Origin: Candidatus Companilactobacillus pullicola | GTDB taxonomy: Bacteria; Bacillota; Bacilli; Lactobacillales; Lactobacillaceae | Assembly (NCBI GenBank): GCA_019116025.1 | Contig: DXCM01000025.1 | Span: forward strand, 1-48,193 | Direction of reading: 5' to 3' | Length of the DNA stretch: 48,193 bases | In this document: positions 41,673 through 48,193 of the stretch, one piece after another | Layout: every line of letters starts with the position of its first letter | Numbering within the stretch: position 1 is the stretch's first letter | Position numbers and translations under genes: made by a program | Notes under the pieces: model-generated | Databases searched by the model: none | What the model was told of the DNA's origin: nothing | The model's input: only the letters and a program-made list of their open reading frames with translations

Positions 41673-42593
41673 ATGAAACGTGGATTAAATATTAACTTAA
41701 ATCAATTACAGTTTGACGTTTCAAATTGCAACCAAGCATTAAAAGATTTCTGCGTTAAATCTATCAAGGATGTTATCGCAGATTCAAAGAAAGTCATTTC
41801 AATGAACTTTGGATTTAAAGCTGCTAAGGGTACGTTGTTTGTATCAACTGGTAATGATGATGATTATCTTGGCGATTATTTTGACGATATTGTTCGTTCA
41901 ATTATTTTCGTTGATTATTGTCAAAGTCATTACCAAGACGTTTTAAATAAATGTAGCTTTGCTAATTATTTAAAGCAATCCGGTTCTAAATTGACTGTTA
42001 ATGATGTATTAATGATCACCGACCAATACATTAAACGTCAATTGCGAAATGCTTCATTGGTGTTCGGCGATATTCTTGAAATGCTATGGTCGAATGATGT
42101 TCAACGTCAATGCATTAATCGACTTGAAGAAGCTTACTTTGATGATTTAAAGGATAGCAATTTAATTGAATTAACAGTTCAATTACGCAAACTAACATTC
42201 AATGCGAGTGTTCGTTTAAATGAGTTCTTTGAGCAACATAACGTTTTACCAACATATGCAACGACTTACTATGTATATGAGCTTAATAGCTTTATCGATC
42301 AATTACCGAAACACTTTAAGGATATTTACTATCCACAAATGAACCCTGAGATGCGTTCTGGTAGTGTTCCTAAGTTCGAGTTGCCGTCTGCTCATGAAAA
42401 TGAAAAGCAACAGCATACTGAACAGCACAAAAAGGCTGTATATGCTGCTAATGAACAAGAAAAGACTAAGCCCTCCTACCCTTCTAAAGATGAAGAGTGG
42501 AACCACGTTGTTAATTCAGCAATCAAGGGCTTATCGCTGGTCTTTGGTACGATGTCATTCTTGATCAATTTGAAGAAAATGATGCGTCACTAA
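41673..42593 (+). CDS. Hypothetical protein with charged linker and C-terminal hydrophobic patch
   Basis: A 306-residue protein, AGAAAGG site. Residues 1-225 are helical and acidic. Residues 240-275 form a Glu/Gln/Lys/His-rich linker, and the C-terminus (about 283-300) is hydrophobic (IKGLSLVFGTMSFLINL), perhaps an amphipathic or membrane-binding helix. The stop touches the TTG start of the next gene. Family unknown. Confidence 0.55.
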   Translation: MKRGLNINLNQLQFDVSNCNQALKDFCVKSIKDVIADSKKVISMNFGFKAAKGTLFVSTGNDDDYLGDYFDDIVRSIIFVDYCQSHYQDVLNKCSFANYLKQSGSKLTVNDVLMITDQYIKRQLRNASLVFGDILEMLWSNDVQRQCINRLEEAYFDDLKDSNLIELTVQLRKLTFNASVRLNEFFEQHNVLPTYATTYYVYELNSFIDQLPKHFKDIYYPQMNPEMRSGSVPKFELPSAHENEKQQHTEQHKKAVYAANEQEKTKPSYPSKDEEWNHVVNSAIKGLSLVFGTMSFLINLKKMMRH

Positions 42594-43049
42594 TTGATAG
42601 AAACCTTTCTCCATATACTTAAAGGAAAGAAGATCACGAAAGTGTTAAGTAAAGAAGAATTTCAACTGTTATCAGATAACTACGACGATTTAAGACAAAT
42701 CTTTGATACCCTGTCTACTGTTGGGGATGCAATGCAATATATCATCACTGGCAATTCAGATGAAATGCCAAGTCAATATATGTACATTGATGACCTTCCT
42801 GGACGTGTTAAAGATACTAAGGCCTTATTAAGTACCATCGTTAATAATCTTCCTGGTAAGGATCCAGAGAAGCCTGTTACGCAAGTTGAAATGGAATTAG
42901 TTATCATGTACGTTAAATCAATTGATCTACTTATAAAAAAATTGAAGCCAGATGATTGGAAAGGCATTAGTAATCGTTATAATGATATGTTATTCTTAAT
43001 CCTTGAAATTGCTAAACAGAACTTTGAAGAGGATGACACGAATGCCTAA
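42594..43049 (+). CDS. Helical hypothetical protein, coupled to recombinase
   Basis: A 151-residue soluble protein starting at TTG 42594 directly after the previous stop. It ends by overlapping the recombinase start by 8 bases (ATGCCTAA). The arrangement suggests joint translation of three genes. The protein is helical and acidic with no recognised domain. Confidence 0.55.
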   Translation: MIETFLHILKGKKITKVLSKEEFQLLSDNYDDLRQIFDTLSTVGDAMQYIITGNSDEMPSQYMYIDDLPGRVKDTKALLSTIVNNLPGKDPEKPVTQVEMELVIMYVKSIDLLIKKLKPDDWKGISNRYNDMLFLILEIAKQNFEEDDTNA

Positions 43050-44127
43050 TACAAAAGCCAAAGATAATTCAAATCGTGATCAAGATCGTTATAATAATTT
43101 GATTCAAGAAGAAGTTAATCGGATGCCTGACTATGTTAGAGATTATCAAATCGAAACTAACCATTCCGTATTAACTGAATATCAGTATTTAACTGAATTT
43201 AGACGTTTCTTTGATTGGTTACGGTCTGCTGGAATATCGGATGCACCAGATAATAAGCATATTTCGACAGATACGTTGTCTAAGCTTCGTTCTAAGGATA
43301 TTTCATTCTATATTGATTACTTACAGCATGTTCCTAATAAGCAAGGTAAGAATAATTCACCAGCGACAATTAATCGTTCATTAAACGCCTTACGTTCTTT
43401 GTTTCATTATTTAACAGTTGTTGCTGAAGATGAGAATGGTGATCCTTATTTTGATCGAAATGTGATGTTAAAGGTACAATCACTTAAAAGTGGCCAAACT
43501 TTAAATGCCCGTGCTCGTATTCTTGAAACTAAGATGTATCGTGGTGAGAAGAAGCATGAGTTAATTAGTTTTATTGAGAATGACTACATTAATGTATGTA
43601 GTCCTCAATCAAAGCCTGGATTTTATCAGAATAAAGAACGTGATATTGCTTTAATTGCTACTTTATTGGGTACAGCAGCACGTCGCTCAGAAGTAGCTAA
43701 TATGGATGTTAAAGATATTCATATGGATGAAGGCCTTGTTGATCTGCTACGTAAAGGTGGCGCATGGGACACTGTTCCAATTGCTCCTTGGACATTACCC
43801 TATATTAAGAGATATCTAGATATTAGAGAGCAACGTTATCACGCAACTAAGCAAGATAAAGCATTGTTTCTTACTAGATATCAAGGTAAGACAAAGCGGA
43901 TCACTGCTGATTCAATTAATAATGTAGTTAAAAAATATTCTACTGCGTTTGGCCGGCCAACGACAGCTCACAAACTGCGTCACACCACTGCTTCAGAGAT
44001 TTTTGAAAATGAAAAAGATCAGGTTTTGGTATCTCAACAGCTTGGCCAAAGTGGAACGTCTGCTACTGATTTATATACGCACGTTGATCAAAAGAAACAA
44101 CGGGATGCAATGAATAAACTAAAATGA
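43042..44127 (+). CDS. XerS-like tyrosine recombinase
   Basis: A 361-residue site-specific recombinase. Residues 30-130 form the SAM-like core-binding domain. The catalytic domain has R214 (LGTAARRSEV), K238, the H310-x-x-R313-H314 box (AHKLRHTTAS), Q335 in place of the usual second His/Trp (LGQS), and nucleophile Y345 (DLYTHV). The length and N-terminus resemble XerS, the single-protein dif recombinase of lactococci and streptococci, or plasmid resolvases of that type. It probably resolves plasmid dimers. ATG 43042 overlaps the gene before. Confidence 0.88.
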   Translation: MPNTKAKDNSNRDQDRYNNLIQEEVNRMPDYVRDYQIETNHSVLTEYQYLTEFRRFFDWLRSAGISDAPDNKHISTDTLSKLRSKDISFYIDYLQHVPNKQGKNNSPATINRSLNALRSLFHYLTVVAEDENGDPYFDRNVMLKVQSLKSGQTLNARARILETKMYRGEKKHELISFIENDYINVCSPQSKPGFYQNKERDIALIATLLGTAARRSEVANMDVKDIHMDEGLVDLLRKGGAWDTVPIAPWTLPYIKRYLDIREQRYHATKQDKALFLTRYQGKTKRITADSINNVVKKYSTAFGRPTTAHKLRHTTASEIFENEKDQVLVSQQLGQSGTSATDLYTHVDQKKQRDAMNKLK

Positions 44128-44152
44128 GAAGTGTCATCACTTCTCTTTTTTT
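44126..44152 (+). terminator. Terminator of the recombinase operon
   Basis: GAGAAGTG-TCAT-CACTTCTC, an 8-base perfect stem overlapping the stop codon, followed by seven T. Confidence 0.85.
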
Positions 44153-44203
44153 ATCCGAAATAAAGCTCTAAATATTGTTTATGTATTTCTAGTAACTATA
44201 CTA

Positions 44204-44241
44204 TAACAATATATGAACAATATATACTCTATATGTTGTTA
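44204..44241. other. Candidate recombination core site
   Basis: Between the two convergent recombinase genes lies AACAATATATA (44216-44226), CTC, TATATGTTGTT (44230-44240), an inverted repeat with one mismatch. Read as 9-base arms, the centre is 7 bases (TACTCTA), the size expected for tyrosine recombinases. An extra direct copy, AACAATATATG, lies just before (44206-44216). Confidence 0.4.
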
Positions 44242-44352
44242 AATTTATACATAAATAACCGTAAGTTTTGGCTTTCTATTCTTTAAAGATTGTTTTTGAA
44301 AATATTTTGACAATAGTAAAAAAATAAAGACTGAATTAAATCAGTCCCTACT

Positions 44353-45063
44353 TTAGTTTGTTGCGCTAAACATTTTATCAAGTTGTTGTGTAATTTCTTG
44401 TTCCTGCAAATCAATATATCTAATGGTAATTTGACTATTTGAGTGGTTAAACAAGTCTTGAAGATAAGCCAAACTTCCTCCATGTTGATAAAACCAGTAA
44501 CCAAAAGTTTTTCTTAACGTATGTGTACCCACAGAGCTTTCAATCCCTACCCTATGCGCAGCACCGTTTAAAATATGATAATAGCGATTTGCTGATAAAG
44601 GAATATATCGTTTACTCTTTTTCGATTTGGTGTTTTTTGCTGGGAATAGCCAAACCGATTTTGATTTTCTATTTTTTATATAATGCAAAAGTCTTCTTCT
44701 TAAAGCTTTTGATCTTAAATAAATAGTGTGTGCTTTTCTCTTTTGACGAGTATGTTTAGTCTTAATATCAACGTGCTTAAAACTATCTACGATTTTCCCT
44801 TTTTGATAAATTTCATTTACACGTAAACTTAAAATGTCTGCAATACGCATTCCAGTTGTCATTCCAAAGATAGCAATTAATGAATTTCGCTCATTCAAAT
44901 CTGGATCTTTCCCTGAACTTTCCAATTGCATAATTAGTTCTTTCGCCTTATCAGGATCTTTAATTGCATGAACATTTAAAATCCAAGATTCATTGTCTTT
45001 CATTTTCTGATAAGACTTATGTATCTTATTCGATACGGTTTTCCGATAATATTCTTCAGTCAT
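44353..45063 (-). CDS. Minimal tyrosine recombinase
   Basis: A 236-residue protein with catalytic residues R73 (GMTTGMRIADIL), H181-x-x-R184 (THTLRKTFG), H207 (FNHSN) and Y216 (RYIDL). The usual N-terminal core-binding domain is very short, so this is a compact integrase of the type seen on Lactobacillus and Staphylococcus plasmids. GAGGTGAT precedes the ATG. It is convergent with the XerS-like gene and may act on the same site or on integration of a mobile segment. Confidence 0.87.
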   Translation of the reverse strand: MTEEYYRKTVSNKIHKSYQKMKDNESWILNVHAIKDPDKAKELIMQLESSGKDPDLNERNSLIAIFGMTTGMRIADILSLRVNEIYQKGKIVDSFKHVDIKTKHTRQKRKAHTIYLRSKALRRRLLHYIKNRKSKSVWLFPAKNTKSKKSKRYIPLSANRYYHILNGAAHRVGIESSVGTHTLRKTFGYWFYQHGGSLAYLQDLFNHSNSQITIRYIDLQEQEITQQLDKMFSATN

Positions 45064-45365
45064 ATTATCACCTCTGTTTTTTCTAAACGAGATTTTGCGG
45101 TATCCCTAGAAAAACGAAGTGAAAACTTATATGATAAGTTTTCACTTTTTATTATATGATAATCTATGATTACTGTAAACTAAGCTTTTATTAAATGATT
45201 TTAATCTTCATGATTATTTGTAATAAAAATGCTTGTTTATAGGGATTTAGGAATTCAATTCTTGTTTTCTCTTCTAGTTTTAGTGATGCTGAGAGACGCA
45301 TTTTAAGAGCTAGTTCGTAGTTATTACCGTATAAATATATTAATCGGGCCTTTAATTTTAGTTTT
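45064..45365. other. Gene-free stretch with a strong hairpin
   Basis: About 300 bases. The only structure seen is a 13-base perfect stem AGTGAAAACTTAT / ATAAGTTTTCACT at 45118-45146, with A-rich and T-rich flanks, which could terminate from both sides. Confidence 0.55.
45118..45152. terminator. Bidirectional terminator-like hairpin
   Basis: A perfect 13-base stem with a 3-base loop, followed by six T on the plus strand. Confidence 0.65.
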
Positions 45366-45370
45366 CAACT

Positions 45371-45516
45371 TTGAGTATTTTCCCTAGTGCTTTATAATGA
45401 AAAAGAAGGTCTGCTAAATTAATAGCAGACCTTGGAAAAAGAAAAAGGTTAATTACCTGTAGTTTAGTACAGGCACCACATGAGTTTTTAGTTTGAGGTG
45501 TGGTGCCTATTTTTTA
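45371..45516 (+). ncRNA. Antisense RNA, family 2, copy 1
   Basis: Promoter TTGAGT (45371-45376) and TATAAT (45393-45398), spacer 16. The transcript from about 45405 carries AAGGTCTGCT / AGCAGACCTT, CCTGTA / TACAGG and the terminator GGCACCACA / TGTGGTGCC with T-run. The facing peptide gene is truncated. Confidence 0.75.
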
Positions 45517-45519
45517 TTT

Positions 45520-45592
45520 CTTGAATTTCTTCAAGATACGTTCAATGACTTTCGCAAACGTTGTTGCGGCATTGAACAACTATGTCGCTATT
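45520..45592 (-). pseudogene. Truncated peptide gene, family 2
   Basis: The minus strand retains the C-terminus KVIERILKKFKK, identical to copy 2 at protein level, but upstream the frame meets a stop (TAG) where the duplicated unit joins. The peptide start and leader are missing. Confidence 0.7.
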
Positions 45593-45617
45593 TCTTCGAT
45601 TAAGTACGTTTCCAACT

Positions 45618-45767
45618 TTGAGTATTTTCTCGTAATGATTTATAATAAAAAAAGAAGGTCTGCTAAATTAATAGCAGACCTTGGAAAAAGAAAAAGGTTA
45701 ATTACCTGTAGTTTAGTACAGGCACCACAAAAACTTTGGTTATGGGTATGTGTGGTGCCTATTTTTT
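45618..45767 (+). ncRNA. Antisense RNA, family 2, copy 2
   Basis: Promoter TTGAGT (45618-45623) and TATAAT (45641-45646), spacer 17. It has the same hairpins as copy 1 and the terminator at 45721-45759, shared with the convergent peptide gene. Confidence 0.78.
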
Positions 45768-45912
45768 ATTTCTTGAATTTCTTCAAGATGCGTTCAATGA
45801 CTTTTGCAAACGCTGTTGCGGCATTGAACAACTTTGTTGCTGCTTTGAGTAACAAAGTAACTGATCTTAGGACACCTAAGATACAGCCTAATAGACACAT
45901 AGTGCTATGCAC
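45766..45912 (-). CDS. Type I toxin-like peptide, family 2
   Basis: A 48-residue peptide from GTG 45912: hydrophobic CLLGCILGVLRSVTLLL, then Ala-rich, then a basic end ILKKFKK. The GTG sits in the hairpin AGTGC-ATA-GCACT, as the starts of family 1 do; ATG 45900 is the alternative (44 residues). AAAGGAG lies 12 bases upstream. A 16-codon leader ORF ends within the start region, which could open the hairpin by coupling. The convergent antisense RNA overlaps its 3' end. I do not recognise the exact family. Confidence 0.65.
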   Translation of the reverse strand: MHSTMCLLGCILGVLRSVTLLLKAATKLFNAATAFAKVIERILKKFKK

Positions 45913-45955
45913 TGCCCCACGTTTCTCCTTTCATAAAAGATTGGTACTTTCTCAT
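45905..45955 (-). CDS. Leader ORF of the family 2 peptide RNA
   Basis: A 16-residue frame MRKYQSFMKGETWGSA with a strong GGGAGGTGG site. It ends at 45905, overlapping the peptide start at 45910-45912. Family 1 cassettes also have a leader ORF beginning MRL or MNV with its own ribosome site. It likely controls translation of the peptide rather than acting itself. Confidence 0.5.
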   Translation of the reverse strand: MRKYQSFMKGETWGSA

Positions 45956-46063
45956 AAAACCACCTCCCTTTTACTACAGGAAAATAACCTCATTTTCTTT
46001 ATTCACACGAATAAAAGTGGTTACCTTTTTCTTTTTCAATTTTTACATTTAAATTAATGTATC

Positions 46064-46285
46064 TTACCAGAGAAGTTTAAGTATTAAACTACCAATGATA
46101 TAAATGGTTGCTGCGGTAAAAATTGCACAGCCAACAAAATTTACAATCAACTTAAACAAATTAAAGGTTTTATCTTTGCCTTCACTCATTGCAGTTAAGC
46201 TGTCCTTCATTCCGTCGTACCACATATCCTGATATAAATACTTAATTCCTTTAGATACCTTTTTTATTCCATTCATTAATTTCAT
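46064..46285 (-). CDS. Small membrane protein
   Basis: A 73-residue protein on the minus strand, GAAAGAGGA site. The first 45 residues are charged and amphipathic; a hydrophobic segment follows (about 46-70). It is the last gene of a four-gene minus-strand row. Family unknown. Confidence 0.55.
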   Translation of the reverse strand: MKLMNGIKKVSKGIKYLYQDMWYDGMKDSLTAMSEGKDKTFNLFKLIVNFVGCAIFTAATIYIIGSLILKLLW

Positions 46286-46305
46286 GTTTATTCCTCTTTC
46301 TTTGT

Positions 46306-46986
46306 TTAGTCTTTTTCCAATAATTCATTTACGATTGCAAGTGTAGTTTTAGGATTAATGTCATCCTGGCGATCCAGATATGCATTATTGAATCCGTCAC
46401 TTAAAACTTGCTCCAACTTCTTTTTGCCTTCTGATAATTTTAGTGCTTTGACAATTGACGGATAGTTATTTTGCAAGTCTTGATCTGAGTAATCAGCATT
46501 TTCTAAAAAGTCTTGCAATAAATATAACCGACCATCAAACGGCAAGTTGAGATAGCCATGGATCCCTTCTCCATTTATAACTTGGTTTTCTGCACCATCA
46601 ATGATATCGTCCAACGTTTTTTCGACAATATCTTCTAACTTATCAACTAGTTTATATGATGTACTGTTTTTAATTCCTGTTAAGAACACATCAACTATTT
46701 CGAGATCATTATCTAAATGATCAAATTTAACAGAATTACTTTTGATGGTATCGATTATCATCTTCTTAGTAATTTCCATATTATTTTGAGCTATGCGTTT
46801 AATCATTTCTTTTGTTACATCGGATTCATCTAATCCATCGTAGATTACTTTAACGTACGTTAATAAATCAGCATCATAGGTCAGTGATTTACTGTTCATA
46901 TTGTTTTTAGCAATCGATGCGATCAAATCATTTCCAATTTCTTCTAAATTTAACAATAAACTTTCAATTACTTCATTTGTTTTCAT
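46306..46986 (-). CDS. Hypothetical helical protein
   Basis: A 226-residue acidic, helical protein. ATG at 46986 follows AAGGAG; a longer frame from TTG 47004 would include the ribosome site and is rejected. No known motif. It follows the next upstream gene by about 30 bases and precedes the membrane protein by 20. Confidence 0.6.
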   Translation of the reverse strand: MKTNEVIESLLLNLEEIGNDLIASIAKNNMNSKSLTYDADLLTYVKVIYDGLDESDVTKEMIKRIAQNNMEITKKMIIDTIKSNSVKFDHLDNDLEIVDVFLTGIKNSTSYKLVDKLEDIVEKTLDDIIDGAENQVINGEGIHGYLNLPFDGRLYLLQDFLENADYSDQDLQNNYPSIVKALKLSEGKKKLEQVLSDGFNNAYLDRQDDINPKTTLAIVNELLEKD

Positions 46987-47019
46987 GACTTTTATCTCCT
47001 TCAATATTTTCTAATTTGG

Positions 47020-47334
47020 TTAGTCTAAAATTTTCCAATCAGGATCAGCAATCCCGCCTTCTCCAATATCTTCAAAGTAACGACGAATGCTATCTTTGAT
47101 TGCAGTCGTAATTTGATAATTACGATCTAACTGATATTTATTGAAACGGTCCTCCGCTAATCTGATTTCTTTTTGGCCAGCATTTTCAAAAAATCCCTTT
47201 TCTTGAATTTCTTGATAAAGCTTTTTGCCAAGTGATTTTACATAACGTTGCAAGTAACCAACCTTGCGTTTAAACATATGGTCCTGACAATCGTTAATTG
47301 CTAGCATATTCATTCTTATTTGTTCTTTGTCCAT
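47020..47334 (-). CDS. Hypothetical protein
   Basis: A 104-residue charged soluble protein with AAGGAGG 7 bases before the ATG. It is helical with many Lys, Arg and Gln and a C-terminal acidic end (FEDIGEGGIADPDW). Function unknown. Confidence 0.6.
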   Translation of the reverse strand: MDKEQIRMNMLAINDCQDHMFKRKVGYLQRYVKSLGKKLYQEIQEKGFFENAGQKEIRLAEDRFNKYQLDRNYQITTAIKDSIRRYFEDIGEGGIADPDWKILD

Positions 47335-47363
47335 AATTTTTCCTCCTTAAAATATAAAAACAG

Positions 47364-47432
47364 CTCTGTTGCTGCACTAAGCACACTACTTCGCTGTTTT
47401 TTCAGTTAGTAATATGTTTAACGCAACAACAG
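47364..47432 (-). terminator. Long inverted repeat, likely terminator of the last minus-strand gene
   Basis: AGCTCTGTTGCTGC (47364) and GCAACAACAGAGCT (47419-47432) form a 14-base stem with one mismatch. On the minus strand it is followed by a T-rich run, so it can end transcripts from the 47.5 kb gene. The roughly 40-base loop, with a further small hairpin, is unusually long. Confidence 0.5.
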
Positions 47433-47460
47433 AGCTATAAAAGTTCCGTTGTTTTTACTT

Positions 47461-48193
47461 TTAGTCATCCACCGTCATCAGATAACTTTGACCATCGATT
47501 TCATACCAATCAAACCCATCGCCACCTAAGATTTCTCGAATTGCAATGTCTGGGTCATCATGATACCAATCGTCAACTTGTTGATCAACGACCTTTTTTT
47601 CTGCTCGTAAATCAACATGAGATTGATATTCTTTTGACACTTCATCGGGCTCTTCATTTTCAGCAAAAAACTCCAAGACTTCTGTTACAAGGTTTTCGGG
47701 AATCAATCTGAAGTAATTATCAAATTGATCATGTTTAGTAAACTCATAAGGTTCATAAATCCATGAGTCTCCAATGCAAACCTTTCCTTCTTTATCTTGC
47801 AATCTTTCTAACGTTGGGAAGACTACTTCATCTGCTTTAACATTGGTTTTAAATTCTTTATTAACATTTTCAGCAATTAATTTGCTTAATGTTTTTAAAG
47901 AAAGCGGCCGAAATAAAGCGGTGAAGATTCTAACCATTTTAGCGTGGTCATAATCTTCTGTGAAGTGACCATAAATCAAATTACCAGGAATATCTACATC
48001 AATGTAGAGCTTATCCCAATCTTCAGTTGATAATTGTGGTGCTTTACCAACTGGTAAATCGATATCTGGGAAATCATCGATTGAATTATCATCGAAACCA
48101 AAGATGATTTTCGCAATTTCATAGATCATGGTGTTTAATCCATGGTCTATCGATTTTTCATCTTTCCAATCAATCAATTCCCAGTATGGCTTG
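47461..48193 (-). CDS. Hypothetical protein, 5' end beyond the window
   Basis: At least 243 residues of an acidic soluble protein. The reading frame stays open through the window edge (KPYWELIDWKDEKS at the cut), so the TTG at 48177 is not a convincing start and the gene is partial. No motif is recognised. It is Asp/Glu-rich with a C-terminal DWYEIDGQSYLMTVDD. Confidence 0.6.
   Translation of the reverse strand, partial: KPYWELIDWKDEKSIDHGLNTMIYEIAKIIFGFDDNSIDDFPDIDLPVGKAPQLSTEDWDKLYIDVDIPGNLIYGHFTEDYDHAKMVRIFTALFRPLSLKTLSKLIAENVNKEFKTNVKADEVVFPTLERLQDKEGKVCIGDSWIYEPYEFTKHDQFDNYFRLIPENLVTEVLEFFAENEEPDEVSKEYQSHVDLRAEKKVVDQQVDDWYHDDPDIAIREILGGDGFDWYEIDGQSYLMTVDD

Larger units (their letters stand above)
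45366..45850. repeat. Tandem duplication of a sense/antisense cassette
   Basis: A unit of about 246 bases occurs twice (45366-45611 and 45612-45850), each starting CAACTTTGAGTATTTTC. Both copies keep the antisense promoter, the AAGGTCTGCT / AGCAGACCTT hairpin, ACCTGTAGTTTAGTACAGG and a GGCACCACA / TGTGGTGCC terminator. Only the second copy keeps the whole peptide gene. Confidence 0.85.

Noticed and set aside
44523-44726. Plus-strand frame opposite the minimal recombinase
   Set aside because: It is a shadow of the recombinase coding sequence without a ribosome site.
45500-46057. 185-codon plus-strand frame
   Set aside because: It runs through the tandem sense/antisense repeats and opposite the peptide gene; its internal repeat follows from the DNA duplication.
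1-48193. tRNA, rRNA or IS element
   Set aside because: I looked for tRNA cloverleaf motifs such as GGTTCGAATCC, for rRNA and for transposase motifs on both strands and saw none; a short or degenerate element cannot be excluded without a search.

Overview
The window looks like part of a plasmid or megaplasmid of a low-GC Gram-positive bacterium, most likely in the Lactobacillaceae. The evidence is AT-rich sequence, strong purine ribosome sites (AAGGAGG type), short tightly packed operons, a XerS-like recombinase, YopX and HicB family proteins, and no ribosomal or housekeeping genes. Most proteins match no family I recognise. The species cannot be fixed from the sequence alone.

Layout. (1) 0.1-13.7 kb: one long plus-strand run of small genes of unknown function. 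It contains a YopX-like protein, a T5orf172/GIY-YIG-like coiled-coil protein, a winged-helix protein, small membrane proteins and several paralogous modules, and one gene is split at an A-AAA-AAG slippery site. (2) 13.7-20 kb: a second, related module with a duplicated promoter region, two tandem 218-residue paralogues and decayed HicB and XRE genes. (3) 20-31 kb: an RNA-rich region. It holds several convergent sense/antisense cassettes for 34-37-residue hydrophobic-basic peptides (type I toxin-antitoxin-like), at least seven other candidate small RNAs with their own promoters and terminators, and a complete RNase III gene. It also has an orphan DinJ/RelB antitoxin, a Nudix-winged-helix (NrtR-like) protein with an XRE partner, and arrays of TTAAC motifs. 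(4) 31-34.5 kb: a long gene-free stretch, then a minus-strand Replic_Relax-type protein with iteron-like repeats at its start. (5) 35.4-44.1 kb: a plus-strand cluster with a secreted double lysozyme-like protein, a UvrD/Rep-type SF1 helicase, four unknown proteins without predicted membrane segments and a XerS-like tyrosine recombinase. A minimal tyrosine recombinase faces it. (6) 45-48.2 kb: a second, unrelated-looking sense/antisense peptide cassette, tandemly duplicated, and four minus-strand genes, the last cut by the window edge.

The most interesting theme is RNA-based regulation. Two families of convergent toxin-like/antisense cassettes share a design: an upstream leader ORF with its own ribosome site, and a peptide start codon placed inside a short perfect hairpin. 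Intact, antisense-only and broken copies are scattered over 45 kb, and a plasmid-borne RNase III sits among them. RNase III acts on sense/antisense duplexes, so a functional link is plausible, but it is inferred from position only.
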